Below are positions 25,285 to 32,189 of a DNA stretch of 64,000 nucleotides, one piece after another. The notes under the pieces are model-generated. The model did no database searches. It was not told the origin of the DNA and worked only from the letters and a program-made list of their open reading frames with translations. Within the stretch, counting starts at the first letter, position 1; each line of letters begins with the position of its first letter. A program made the position numbers and the translations under genes. The DNA comes from Streptomyces spinoverrucosus (GTDB taxonomy: Bacteria > Actinomycetota > Actinomycetes > Streptomycetales > Streptomycetaceae): NCBI RefSeq assembly GCF_015712165.1, contig NZ_JADPZX010000001.1:4481001-4545000 (forward strand). The letters run 5' to 3'.

Positions 25285-25604
25285 ACAAAGCATCCCGAAC
25301 CACCGCGAACAGCCCTCAGGGCGCCGTACAGGGCCCGCCACGGTGGCGCGTGGGCGAACCGAAGGTCGCCGCCCGCAAGGGCGTCCTTTCTGCCGTTGGT
25401 TCTGACTCGCAGACGGTCACTGTCGCCGGCATCACACCGGGGCTTCAGATCCAGTGCGAGGGCGTACCTGTCGCGGACTGGCTCTGTGCCTGCGGGTACC
25501 ACGAACGCGCCCGGGGCCGCGCCGCCGTCATCAGGCTGACCGCCCGCATCCACGTCGGCGACTGCCCCCACACCACCACCGCCGAAGGGAGGGCGGCCTC
25601 ATGA
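25281..25604 (+). CDS. small cysteine/histidine-rich protein between the replication genes
   Basis: A 107-residue protein with WLCACGYHERARGR and a later HVGDCPH, giving Cys/His pairs that could bind zinc. It is coupled on both sides: ATG 25281 overlaps the prim-pol stop, and its own stop overlaps the DUF3987 start (ATGA). That three-gene coupling suggests it acts with the replication proteins. No family recognised. Confidence 0.75.
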   Translation: MNKASRTTANSPQGAVQGPPRWRVGEPKVAARKGVLSAVGSDSQTVTVAGITPGLQIQCEGVPVADWLCACGYHERARGRAAVIRLTARIHVGDCPHTTTAEGRAAS

Positions 25605-27163
25605 CTCCACAGCCTGTGGACAGCCCCGACCTGTGGGCCGGAATGCCCACCCTGGACGAACCGCCCGGCGAGGACGACGCGGCACCTGACGTGTGGGAGG
25701 ACCCCATTCCCCTCACCGGCCGCCGCGAGCGTCCGCCGTTCCCCGCTCACGTGCTGCCCGCCTGGCTGGGGGAGTTCGTGACGGCCGTCGCACAGGAGAC
25801 ACAGACCCCGGTGGACCTCGCCGGGTCGATCGCCCTCGCCGTGCTCGCCACGGCGGCCGGCGGTCGGTCGGTGGTCCACGTGCGCGGCAACTGGCGTGAG
25901 CCCACCAACCTCTACACGGTGGTGGCGCTCCCGCCCGCGAACCGCAAGTCGGCCGTCTTCGCGCTGCTCACCAACCCCCTCTATGAGGCGGAGAAGCAGC
26001 TCAAGACGGCGATGAAGCCCGTGATCGTGGAAGCGGAGCTGACGGCGCGGTTGGCCAAGGAAGCGGCGGACAAGGCCGCCGCCAAGGCCGCGTCCGCCGA
26101 CGGGGACAAGCGCGATGAGATGGTGGCGACCGCTGTAGGGCTGGCGCAGACCGCCGACACGCTCACCGTCCCCGCCGAACCGGTCCTGTTGGCGGACGAC
26201 TCGACACCCGAGACGGTCACCTCGCTCATGTCCGAACAGGGCGGGCGGCTGTCGGTGATGAGCGCTGAGGGCGGCATCTTCGACATCATCGCCGGCCGCT
26301 ACTCCGGCGCCCCCAACATGGAGGTCTTCCTTAAAGGGCATGCCGGGGACCGGCTGAGGGTGAACCGGCAGACCCGCCGCGAGTACATCGACGCCCCCGC
26401 CCTGACCATCGGCCTCGCCGTACAGCCTGACGTACTGCGGGACATCGGGAAGGTGAAGGGGTTCGAGGGACGCGGACTGCTGGCCCGCTTCCTGTACTCC
26501 CTGCCAGTGTCCACGGTCGGTGACCGCGAGATCATCACCGACCCGGTACCGGAAGAGACGGCCGCCGCCTACACCGCCCGGGTCATCGACCTCGCCCTGT
26601 CCCTGGCGGAGTGGACCGACCCGGCCGTCATCCAGCTCACCCCGGACGCGGACGCGGCCCTGATTGCCTATCAGAAGCGCATCGAACCGCAGCTCAAGGC
26701 ACGCGGCGGCAAGCTGGGCCACATCTCCAATTGGGCCGGAAAGCTTGCCGGTGCGACCGCCCGCATGGCCGCGTTGTTGCACCTCGCCGAACACGGCGGC
26801 AGCGGCTACGCCCACCCCGTCACCGAAGACACCATGCGCGCGGCTATCGAGCTGGGGGAGTACTACACCGCCCACGCCCTCGCTGTATTCGACGTCATGG
26901 GCGCCGATCCGGTCCTGTCCCGCGCCCGCAGCGTGCTGGAAGCGCTGAGGGACAACGGATGGGAGGACGTCAGCCGGCGGGACGTCTTCAGCGTCCTGTC
27001 CCGCAGCGAGGTGCCCACCGTCGCGGACCTCGAACCGGCCCTCGCGTTGCTGGAAGACCACGGATACCTGCGGTCCTACCAACCCGAGCGCACCGGCAAG
27101 CGCGGACGCCCACCGGCACCCCGCCTACAGGCCCACCCGTCCCTGCGCCATGGCGGCCGGTGA
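25601..27163 (+). CDS. DUF3987 (YfjI-like) replicative helicase/primase-type protein
   Basis: The 520-residue protein matches the DUF3987 layout: PFPAHVLPAWLGEFVTAVAQ at the N-terminus, a P-loop-like segment VVALPPANRKSAVFALL, a helical basic insertion, VMSAEGGIFDIIAGRY (motif II region), and RGLLARFLYSLP. A winged-helix-like C-terminus follows (ARSVLEALRDNGWEDVSRRD, LEPALALLEDHGYLRSYQP). In AICEs it follows prim-pol and is believed to act as the replicative ATPase. The canonical Walker lysine context is altered (PPANRKS). An iteron-rich non-coding region follows directly. Confidence 0.85.
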   Translation: MTPQPVDSPDLWAGMPTLDEPPGEDDAAPDVWEDPIPLTGRRERPPFPAHVLPAWLGEFVTAVAQETQTPVDLAGSIALAVLATAAGGRSVVHVRGNWREPTNLYTVVALPPANRKSAVFALLTNPLYEAEKQLKTAMKPVIVEAELTARLAKEAADKAAAKAASADGDKRDEMVATAVGLAQTADTLTVPAEPVLLADDSTPETVTSLMSEQGGRLSVMSAEGGIFDIIAGRYSGAPNMEVFLKGHAGDRLRVNRQTRREYIDAPALTIGLAVQPDVLRDIGKVKGFEGRGLLARFLYSLPVSTVGDREIITDPVPEETAAAYTARVIDLALSLAEWTDPAVIQLTPDADAALIAYQKRIEPQLKARGGKLGHISNWAGKLAGATARMAALLHLAEHGGSGYAHPVTEDTMRAAIELGEYYTAHALAVFDVMGADPVLSRARSVLEALRDNGWEDVSRRDVFSVLSRSEVPTVADLEPALALLEDHGYLRSYQPERTGKRGRPPAPRLQAHPSLRHGGR

Positions 27164-27185
27164 CCCCGCCCGCGCACACAACCCC

Positions 27186-27468
27186 CCTCGCACAAACCGC
27201 GAAATCGCAGAAAACCCCGGACACCCCTGCTGACCTGCGACGGGCCCCCACACCGACCCCGGACCGGGTCCCGTCGCACAATCCCGCGATATTCCGCAAA
27301 AAACCGAGCACCACCCCCGCAACCGGCGACCGGCCGACGGCCGCCCCTGATTTTTGCGGAATATCGCGGGTTTCTGCGGAGCACCACCCACCACCACCCG
27401 CACACCACAACGCCGCAGGTCAACGACCCTCCCCCGGGTTTCTGCGGATATTGCGGTTTGTGCGGCGG
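27186..27468. repeat. four iterons in inverted pairs, putative replication origin
   Basis: Two copies of a roughly 30-bp unit lie on the minus strand (27186-27215 and 27272-27305) and two on the plus strand (27349-27382 and 27437-27468). The shared plan is TTTyTGCGG, ATAT, GCGG, TTtsTGCGg. The inner two form a perfect 20-bp inverted repeat, CCCGCGATATTCCGCAAAAA (27283-27302) against 27351-27370, 48 bp apart. No ORF is supported in 27164-27477. The region is richer in A/T than its neighbours and directly follows the replication genes, which fits an oriV. Confidence 0.65.
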
Positions 27469-27504
27469 CACCTGCCCATGAACTCAGCCCCACAGGAGCG
27501 AGCG

Positions 27505-27732
27505 TTGGACGACCACGACACCCTCACGCCCCCGGCCGACGACGACACGACCCTTGTTCTCCTCAAGGTCGAAGAAGCTGCCCGCCGACTCCGCATCGGC
27601 CGAACCACCTGCTTCGCGCTCATCCGCACCGGCGAACTGGAATCCATCGAAATCGGCCGTCTCCGTCGTGTCCCGGCGGACGCGCCGGCCGAATTCCTCG
27701 CCCGCCGACGCGCGGCCAAGCGCGCGGCTTGA
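27505..27732 (+). CDS. xis: excisionase Xis, MerR-like HTH
   Basis: A 75-residue basic protein with a single HTH of the excisionase/MerR type (LLKVEEAARRLRIGRTTCFA, LIRTGELESIEIGRLRRVPA), ending FLARRRAAKRAA. It would bend DNA at the att arms and direct the integrase to excision. The TTG at 27505 has AGGAG seven bases upstream; the in-frame ATG at 27478 lacks a good site but would add nine residues. It precedes the integrase by 84 bp, separated by the conserved leader hairpin, so int could be controlled separately from xis. Confidence 0.85.
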   Translation: MDDHDTLTPPADDDTTLVLLKVEEAARRLRIGRTTCFALIRTGELESIEIGRLRRVPADAPAEFLARRRAAKRAA

Positions 27733-27738
27733 CCACGC

Positions 27739-27809
27739 CCGGGGCGGCGGCACTCCCGGACAGGACAGCCCGCCGCCCCGGTCTCCATCCCGACACCAAG
27801 AAACAGGAG
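27739..27809 (+). promoter_or_regulatory. conserved leader hairpin, copy 4 (integrase leader)
   Basis: A perfect 12-bp stem CCGGGGCGGCGG (27739-27750) / CCGCCGCCCCGG (27770-27781) holds CACTCCCGGACAGGACAGC (27751-27769). GGTCTCC (27780-27786) can pair with GGAGCC at the integrase Shine-Dalgarno (27806-27811), with one bulged T. TCCCGACA lies between. Confidence 0.75.
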
Positions 27810-27816
27810 CCTGCCT

Positions 27817-29100
27817 GTGGCAGAGAAGAAGAAGGGCACCCGCCGCGCCAACGGCGAATCGGCTATCTACTTCGGGGCGGATGGTCGTTGGCACGCGCGC
27901 GTGCCGATGGGCTACAAGGACAACGGGGAGCCCTACCGTCGGCACCTGACGCGCAAGACGCGCGATGACCTGGTTGAGGAAGTCAAGAAGCTGGAGAAGC
28001 AGCGCGACGGGGGTTCGGCTCAACAGCCGGGCAAGGCGTGGACGGTTGAGAAGTGGCTTCAGCACTGGGTTGAGAACATCGCCAAGCCGACGGTCAGCGA
28101 GAACACTTACGACGGCTACGAAGTCGCCGTTCGCGTGCACCTCGTTCCTGGTGTCGGCAGGCATCGCCTTGACCGCTTGCAGCCCGAGCACCTGGAAAGC
28201 CTGTACCGCCGTATGCAGGCGAACGGGGAGCGCAAGGCCGGTACAGCTCACCAGGCCCACCGCACCGCCCGAACCGCGCTGGGGGAGGCAGTACGGCGCG
28301 GCTACGCGGCGAAGAACGCTGCCGCGTTGGCGAAGCCGCCACGGCTGGAAGAGGACGAATCCGAGGTTGAGCCCTACTCCGTGGAAGAGGTTCAGTGCCT
28401 GTTGCTGGAAGCCAACAAGCGCCGGAACAGCGCCCGTTGGATGCTGGCGCTGGCGCTCGGACTGCGTCAGGGCGAGACGCTCGGACTGCGCTGGTCTGAC
28501 GTCGACCTCGCCAACGAGTACCTGAAGCTGAGGCGGAACCGTCTGAGGCCCCGGTACGAGCACGGGTGCCCGGAAGCCTCGCCATGCGGCCGGAAGGCGG
28601 GGTACTGCCCGGACAAGGTGCAGGTGCGGCGCGAGACCAAGAACACCAAGTCCCGGGCTGGCCGCCGCGCCGTGCCCCTGCCGGGTCCGCTGGTCGCCAT
28701 GCTCCGGGCTCATGCCGAGACGCAAGAGCGCGAGCGCAAGGCGGCCGGGGACCTGTGGAGCGACTCGGACTACGTGTTCACCAAGCCGCTCGGTGGCCCG
28801 CTCAGCCCGAACACGGACTATCACGACTGGAAGCGGCTACTGGAAGACGCGGGGGTTCGGAACGCCCGGTTGCACGACGCCCGGCACACGGCCGCCACCG
28901 TCCTCATGCTGCTCGGTGTCCCGGCCCGCGTCATCGATCAGATCATGGGGTGGGAGCCGGGCACCTCCGCGAGCATGCGGGCCCGGTACCTCCATGTGCC
29001 GGACGCCATGCTCAAGGACGTGGCAAAGAAGATCGCCGATGCCATCTGGGGACCCCCGGAAGAGCCCCCTGTGGACAAAAACCAGGACAACGGCGGCTGA
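27817..29100 (+). CDS. int: tyrosine site-specific integrase
   Basis: The 427-residue protein has an N-terminal SAM-like core-binding domain (WTVEKWLQHWVENIAKPTVS, in the first about 150 residues) and the catalytic domain with Arg in LALGLRQGETLGLRW, the HxxR box HDARHTAATVL, and the Tyr nucleophile in ARYLHVP. Three Cys in CPEASPCGRKAGYC form an insertion. It would recombine attP with the 3' half of tRNA-Ser(GGA), whose gene begins 66 bp further on. GTG 27817 follows AGGAG. The last codons contain the right-hand GGACAA-n6-GGACAA arm site, so coding and attachment functions overlap. Confidence 0.93.
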   Translation: MAEKKKGTRRANGESAIYFGADGRWHARVPMGYKDNGEPYRRHLTRKTRDDLVEEVKKLEKQRDGGSAQQPGKAWTVEKWLQHWVENIAKPTVSENTYDGYEVAVRVHLVPGVGRHRLDRLQPEHLESLYRRMQANGERKAGTAHQAHRTARTALGEAVRRGYAAKNAAALAKPPRLEEDESEVEPYSVEEVQCLLLEANKRRNSARWMLALALGLRQGETLGLRWSDVDLANEYLKLRRNRLRPRYEHGCPEASPCGRKAGYCPDKVQVRRETKNTKSRAGRRAVPLPGPLVAMLRAHAETQERERKAAGDLWSDSDYVFTKPLGGPLSPNTDYHDWKRLLEDAGVRNARLHDARHTAATVLMLLGVPARVIDQIMGWEPGTSASMRARYLHVPDAMLKDVAKKIADAIWGPPEEPPVDKNQDNGG

Positions 29101-29106
29101 GGACAA
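29073..29106. repeat. element B arm repeats, right copy
   Basis: GGACAA at 29073-29078, 29085-29090 and 29101-29106. The first two reproduce the bipartite left-arm site at 13485-13502. They lie inside the last integrase codons and just after the stop. Confidence 0.55.
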
Positions 29107-29110
29107 CGAC

Positions 29111-29148
29111 GAAGGGGCCCGCTGGAGATCAGCGGGCCCCTTCGTTTT
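29111..29148. terminator. intrinsic terminator after the integrase gene (att3)
   Basis: A perfect 14-bp stem (GAAGGGGCCCGCTG / CAGCGGGCCCCTTC) with a GAGAT loop, followed by GTTTT. It separates int transcription from the oppositely oriented tRNA-Ser. Confidence 0.9.
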
Positions 29149-29219
29149 GCCTGTTCAGGCGAGGTGCGGAGGATACGAGATTCGAACTCGTGAGGGGTTG
29201 CCCCCAACACGCTTTCCAA
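29149..29219. repeat. att3: right attachment site within the intact tRNA-Ser
   Basis: The core 29167-29219 is the 3' half of tRNA-Ser from the anticodon loop to the discriminator base, identical to 13334-13386. The outer GCCTGTTCAGGCG is shared by all three att copies, so each integration also restores about 15 bp of sequence 3' of the tRNA. Confidence 0.9.
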
Positions 29220-29251
29220 GCGTGCGCCCTAGGCCTCTAGGCGAATCCTCC
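29167..29251 (-). tRNA. tRNA-Ser(GGA), intact; integration target of the island
   Basis: On the minus strand the acceptor stem GGAGGAT pairs with ATCCTCC (discriminator G). The anticodon loop contains CTTGGAAAG (anticodon GGA), and a long class II variable arm (TTGGGGGCAACCCC) is present. No CCA is encoded. The 5' half is chromosomal and the 3' half is supplied by the att core of the AICE, so integration keeps the gene functional. Confidence 0.95.
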
Positions 29252-29327
29252 GCCGGAAACATTACATGACCGAGAGGAGTGCTCGCGAACTCGTTCCCGC
29301 ACCTCAGCATCAGGTACCCTGTGCAAA

Positions 29328-29413
29328 GCCCCTCACGCGGCGCTATCTGACTGAACTCCCCCAGGGCCGGAAGGCAGCAAGGGTAGGTTGGCTCTGGCGG
29401 GTGCGTGGGGGGC
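29328..29413 (+). ncRNA. ffs: signal recognition particle RNA (small bacterial type)
   Basis: The conserved SRP domain IV core AGGGCCGGAAGGCAGCAAGG is present at about 29364-29383, closed by the outer stem GCCCCTCACGC (29328-29338) / GCGTGGGGGGC (29403-29413). A TACCCT at 29314-29319 is a suitable -10. Location just upstream of dnaX is the usual actinomycete arrangement. The RNA pairs with Ffh to target proteins to the membrane. Confidence 0.92.
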
Positions 29414-29518
29414 GCTTGCGTTGGGTCTCCCGGGTTCGCCCCGGATCCGCCTCCGGGGAGGCCGCCCCGGGTTCTGGGGCGGGGCCTGTTGTCAGTGGGC
29501 GCCTATAACCTCGTATGC

Positions 29519-31993
29519 GTGTCGTCTCTCGCGCTGTACCGCCGCTATCGCCCGGAGTCGTTCGCCGAGGTCATCGGGCAGGAGCATGTCACTGACCCGC
29601 TGCAGCAGGCGCTGCGGAACAACCGGGTCAATCACGCGTACCTGTTCAGCGGTCCGCGCGGGTGCGGCAAGACCACCAGTGCGCGGATTCTCGCCAGGTG
29701 TCTGAACTGCGAGCAGGGGCCCACCCCCACCCCGTGCGGGGAGTGCCAGTCGTGCCGGGACCTCGCGCGCAACGGGCCGGGTTCGATCGACGTCATCGAG
29801 ATCGACGCCGCGTCGCACGGTGGTGTGGACGACGCCCGTGAGCTGCGGGAAAAGGCCTTCTTCGGGCCCGCCGCCAGCCGGTACAAGATCTACATCATCG
29901 ACGAGGCCCACATGGTCACGTCGGCCGGTTTCAACGCGCTCCTGAAGGTCGTCGAGGAGCCGCCGGAGCATCTGAAGTTCATCTTCGCCACCACCGAGCC
30001 CGAGAAGGTCATCGGGACGATCCGGTCGCGTACGCATCACTACCCGTTCCGGCTGGTCCCGCCCGGCACGCTCCGGGAGTACCTCGCCGAGGTGTGCCAG
30101 AAGGAGGACATCCCCGTCGAGGACGGCGTCCTGCCGCTCGTCGTGCGGGCCGGCGCCGGGTCCGTGCGTGACTCCATGTCCGTGATGGACCAGCTGCTCG
30201 CGGGCGCAGGCGCGGACGGTGTGACATACGCCATGGCCACGTCCCTGCTGGGCTATACGGACGGTTCGCTGCTCGATTCCGTCGTCGAGGCCTTCGCCAC
30301 AGGGGACGGCGCCGCCGCCTTCGAGGTCGTGGACCGCGTGATCGAGGGCGGGAACGATCCGCGGCGGTTCGTCGCCGATCTGCTGGAGCGTTTGCGGGAT
30401 CTGGTGATCCTCGCCGCCGTTCCGGACGCCGTGGACAAGGGGCTCATCGATGCCCCGGCCGACGTGCTGGAGCGGATGCAGGCCCAGGCCGGCACCTTCG
30501 GCCCCGCCGAGCTCAGCCGCGCCGCCGACCTTGTCAACGAGGGCCTGACCGAGATGCGCGGCGCCACCTCCCCGCGCCTCCAGCTGGAGCTGATCTGCGC
30601 GCGCGTGCTGCTGCCCGCCGCGTACGGAGACGAGCGGTCCGTGATGGCCCGGCTCGACCGGCTGGAGCGGGGGGTGAACTTCTCCACCGGGGCCGGTGCC
30701 CCCGCCATGGGGTACGTGCCCGGGCCCGACGTGCATGGGGGAGCCCCTGCGGGCGCGAATGCCGGTGCGGGCGCGGCTGCGGGCGCGGCCATTCCGCCGG
30801 GGGGCGGAGCTGCGGCGGCTCGCGCCGCCGTGCGGGCTTCCGGCGGCGGCACAGTTCCCTCGGAGGCCTTCGGTGGCGCCGTGTCCGGTGGACCCAGTGG
30901 ACACGGTGGTCCAGGTGCGCCCGGCGATCAGCGGGGCGACGTACGCCCTGACGGCTCGGGTACTCCTACGGCCCCCAGCGCGGGCGAACCCACCCAGCAG
31001 CCGCCCTCGGCCCCCGCCCCGACCACACCGGCACAGGCACCGGCCCCCGCGCCGACCACACCCCAGCCCCAGTCCGAGCCCCAGGCACCGGCTCCCGCCC
31101 CGTCCGCCCCCACCCCCGGCGCCTGGCCCACCGCAACCCCCGCCGGTTCCGGAGGCACCGGCCGTCGTCCCGGCGGCTGGCCCACCGCCGCGCCCCCGGG
31201 AGGCGGCGGCCGCCCCCAGGCCGCCCCCAGCCCGTCCGCCCCCGCGCCCACCCCCGCGCCCCCCACTCCCGCGACCCCCACTCCCACATCGGCCCCGCCC
31301 GCCTCACCACCCCCGACCGGCGGCCTCGACCCCCGCTCCCTCTGGCCGAACATCCTCGAAGCGGTGAAGAACCGCCGCCGCTTCACCTGGATCCTCCTGA
31401 GCCAGAACGCCCAGATCACCGGCTTCGACGGCACCACCCTCCAGCTCGGTTTCGTCAACGCCGGCGCCCGCGACAACTTCGCGAGCAGCGGCAGCGAGGA
31501 CGTACTGCGGCAGGCACTGGCCGAGCAGTTCAACGTCCACTGGAAGATCGAGGCCGTCGTCGACCCCTCGGGCGGCGGCTCGGCTCCGCCCGCGCCGGGC
31601 AACAGCGGCGGGGGCGGCTACGGCGCCTCCGGGACCCCCGGTGGTTACGGCAGCGGCGGCGGCGCCAGCGGTTACGGCGGTGGCGGCACCGCGAGCGGCT
31701 ACGGCGGCGGTACGCCGGGAGGCACCGGCGGCGGTACTACGACCGCCCAGCGCCCGGCGTCGACGCAGCCCACGTCGGCCGCCCCTGCCCAGCCCACGGC
31801 CGCATCGGCCCCGGCCGCGACGCTGGCCCCCACCCCACCGCGGCCCTCCGCGCCGGAGCCGCCTCCCGTCTCCATCGAGGACGACATCCCGGAGGACGAC
31901 GACCCCGACCTCGACGAGTCCGCCCTCTCCGGCCAGGAACTGATCGTGCGGGAGCTGGGAGCGACGGTGATGGAAGAGTTCTCGAACGACTGA
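29519..31993 (+). CDS. dnaX: DNA polymerase III gamma/tau subunit (clamp loader)
   Basis: The 824-residue protein begins SSLALYRRYRPESFAEVIGQ and has Walker A GPRGCGKTT, the zinc-binding cluster CLNCEQGPTPTPCGECQSC, Walker B IIDEAHM and the sensor-1 region IFATTEPEKV. The clamp-loader core (about residues 1-390) is followed by a long Pro/Ala/Gly-rich linker, a C-terminal domain (SLWPNILEAVKNRRRFTWIL) and a Gly/Tyr-rich low-complexity stretch. GTG 29519 is chosen because the conserved N-terminus starts there; the open frame to 29405 covers the SRP RNA region. TATAAC at 29504-29509 and no Shine-Dalgarno suggest a leaderless or nearly leaderless mRNA. Confidence 0.95.
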   Translation: MSSLALYRRYRPESFAEVIGQEHVTDPLQQALRNNRVNHAYLFSGPRGCGKTTSARILARCLNCEQGPTPTPCGECQSCRDLARNGPGSIDVIEIDAASHGGVDDARELREKAFFGPAASRYKIYIIDEAHMVTSAGFNALLKVVEEPPEHLKFIFATTEPEKVIGTIRSRTHHYPFRLVPPGTLREYLAEVCQKEDIPVEDGVLPLVVRAGAGSVRDSMSVMDQLLAGAGADGVTYAMATSLLGYTDGSLLDSVVEAFATGDGAAAFEVVDRVIEGGNDPRRFVADLLERLRDLVILAAVPDAVDKGLIDAPADVLERMQAQAGTFGPAELSRAADLVNEGLTEMRGATSPRLQLELICARVLLPAAYGDERSVMARLDRLERGVNFSTGAGAPAMGYVPGPDVHGGAPAGANAGAGAAAGAAIPPGGGAAAARAAVRASGGGTVPSEAFGGAVSGGPSGHGGPGAPGDQRGDVRPDGSGTPTAPSAGEPTQQPPSAPAPTTPAQAPAPAPTTPQPQSEPQAPAPAPSAPTPGAWPTATPAGSGGTGRRPGGWPTAAPPGGGGRPQAAPSPSAPAPTPAPPTPATPTPTSAPPASPPPTGGLDPRSLWPNILEAVKNRRRFTWILLSQNAQITGFDGTTLQLGFVNAGARDNFASSGSEDVLRQALAEQFNVHWKIEAVVDPSGGGSAPPAPGNSGGGGYGASGTPGGYGSGGGASGYGGGGTASGYGGGTPGGTGGGTTTAQRPASTQPTSAAPAQPTAASAPAATLAPTPPRPSAPEPPPVSIEDDIPEDDDPDLDESALSGQELIVRELGATVMEEFSND

Positions 31994-32189
31994 CAGCGAC
32001 CTCCAACGAGCAGTCGACTCTCAACGAGCACACGAGTGCCGACGCGCACACGACCGCCAACGAGCAATCAACTGTCGCCGTCGACACCTCCAGGCGCGCC
32101 CTTTTTCGGAGAAACCCACAACCCGCCACCCCCCACCCCTTCGGCATCCCCCACAAACCCACCCGGCACGCTCCCGTTAGGCTGACCCC

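Larger units (their letters stand above)
13334..29219. mobile_element. element B: integrated AICE (about 15.9 kb) in tRNA-Ser
   Basis: Identical 53-bp direct repeats bound a module set characteristic of actinomycete integrative and conjugative elements. These are integrase and excisionase at the att-proximal end, a prim-pol plus DUF3987 replication pair, an FtsK-type TraB with small membrane 'spread' proteins, GntR and XRE regulators, and an AIPR cargo gene. Most rightward genes (17767-29100) overlap or nearly abut. An iteron region (27186-27468) may be the replication origin and repeats after traB (22811-22898) may be the transfer locus. All core genes look intact, so excision and transfer are plausible. 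Confidence 0.88.

Noticed and set aside
27186..27468. CRISPR array interpretation of the repeats
   Set aside because: Repeats are inverted, unequal in spacing and only four; no cas genes are nearby.
30721..30745. Possible second copy of the 47-bp palindromic repeat in dnaX
   Set aside because: Only the short CATGGGGGAGCCCC is similar; the flanking sequence does not match and the reading frame of dnaX is continuous.
31994..32189. CAACGAGCA triple repeat between dnaX and purD as an operator
   Set aside because: Copies are irregularly spaced, imperfect and not placed near a recognisable promoter; no basis for a functional call.
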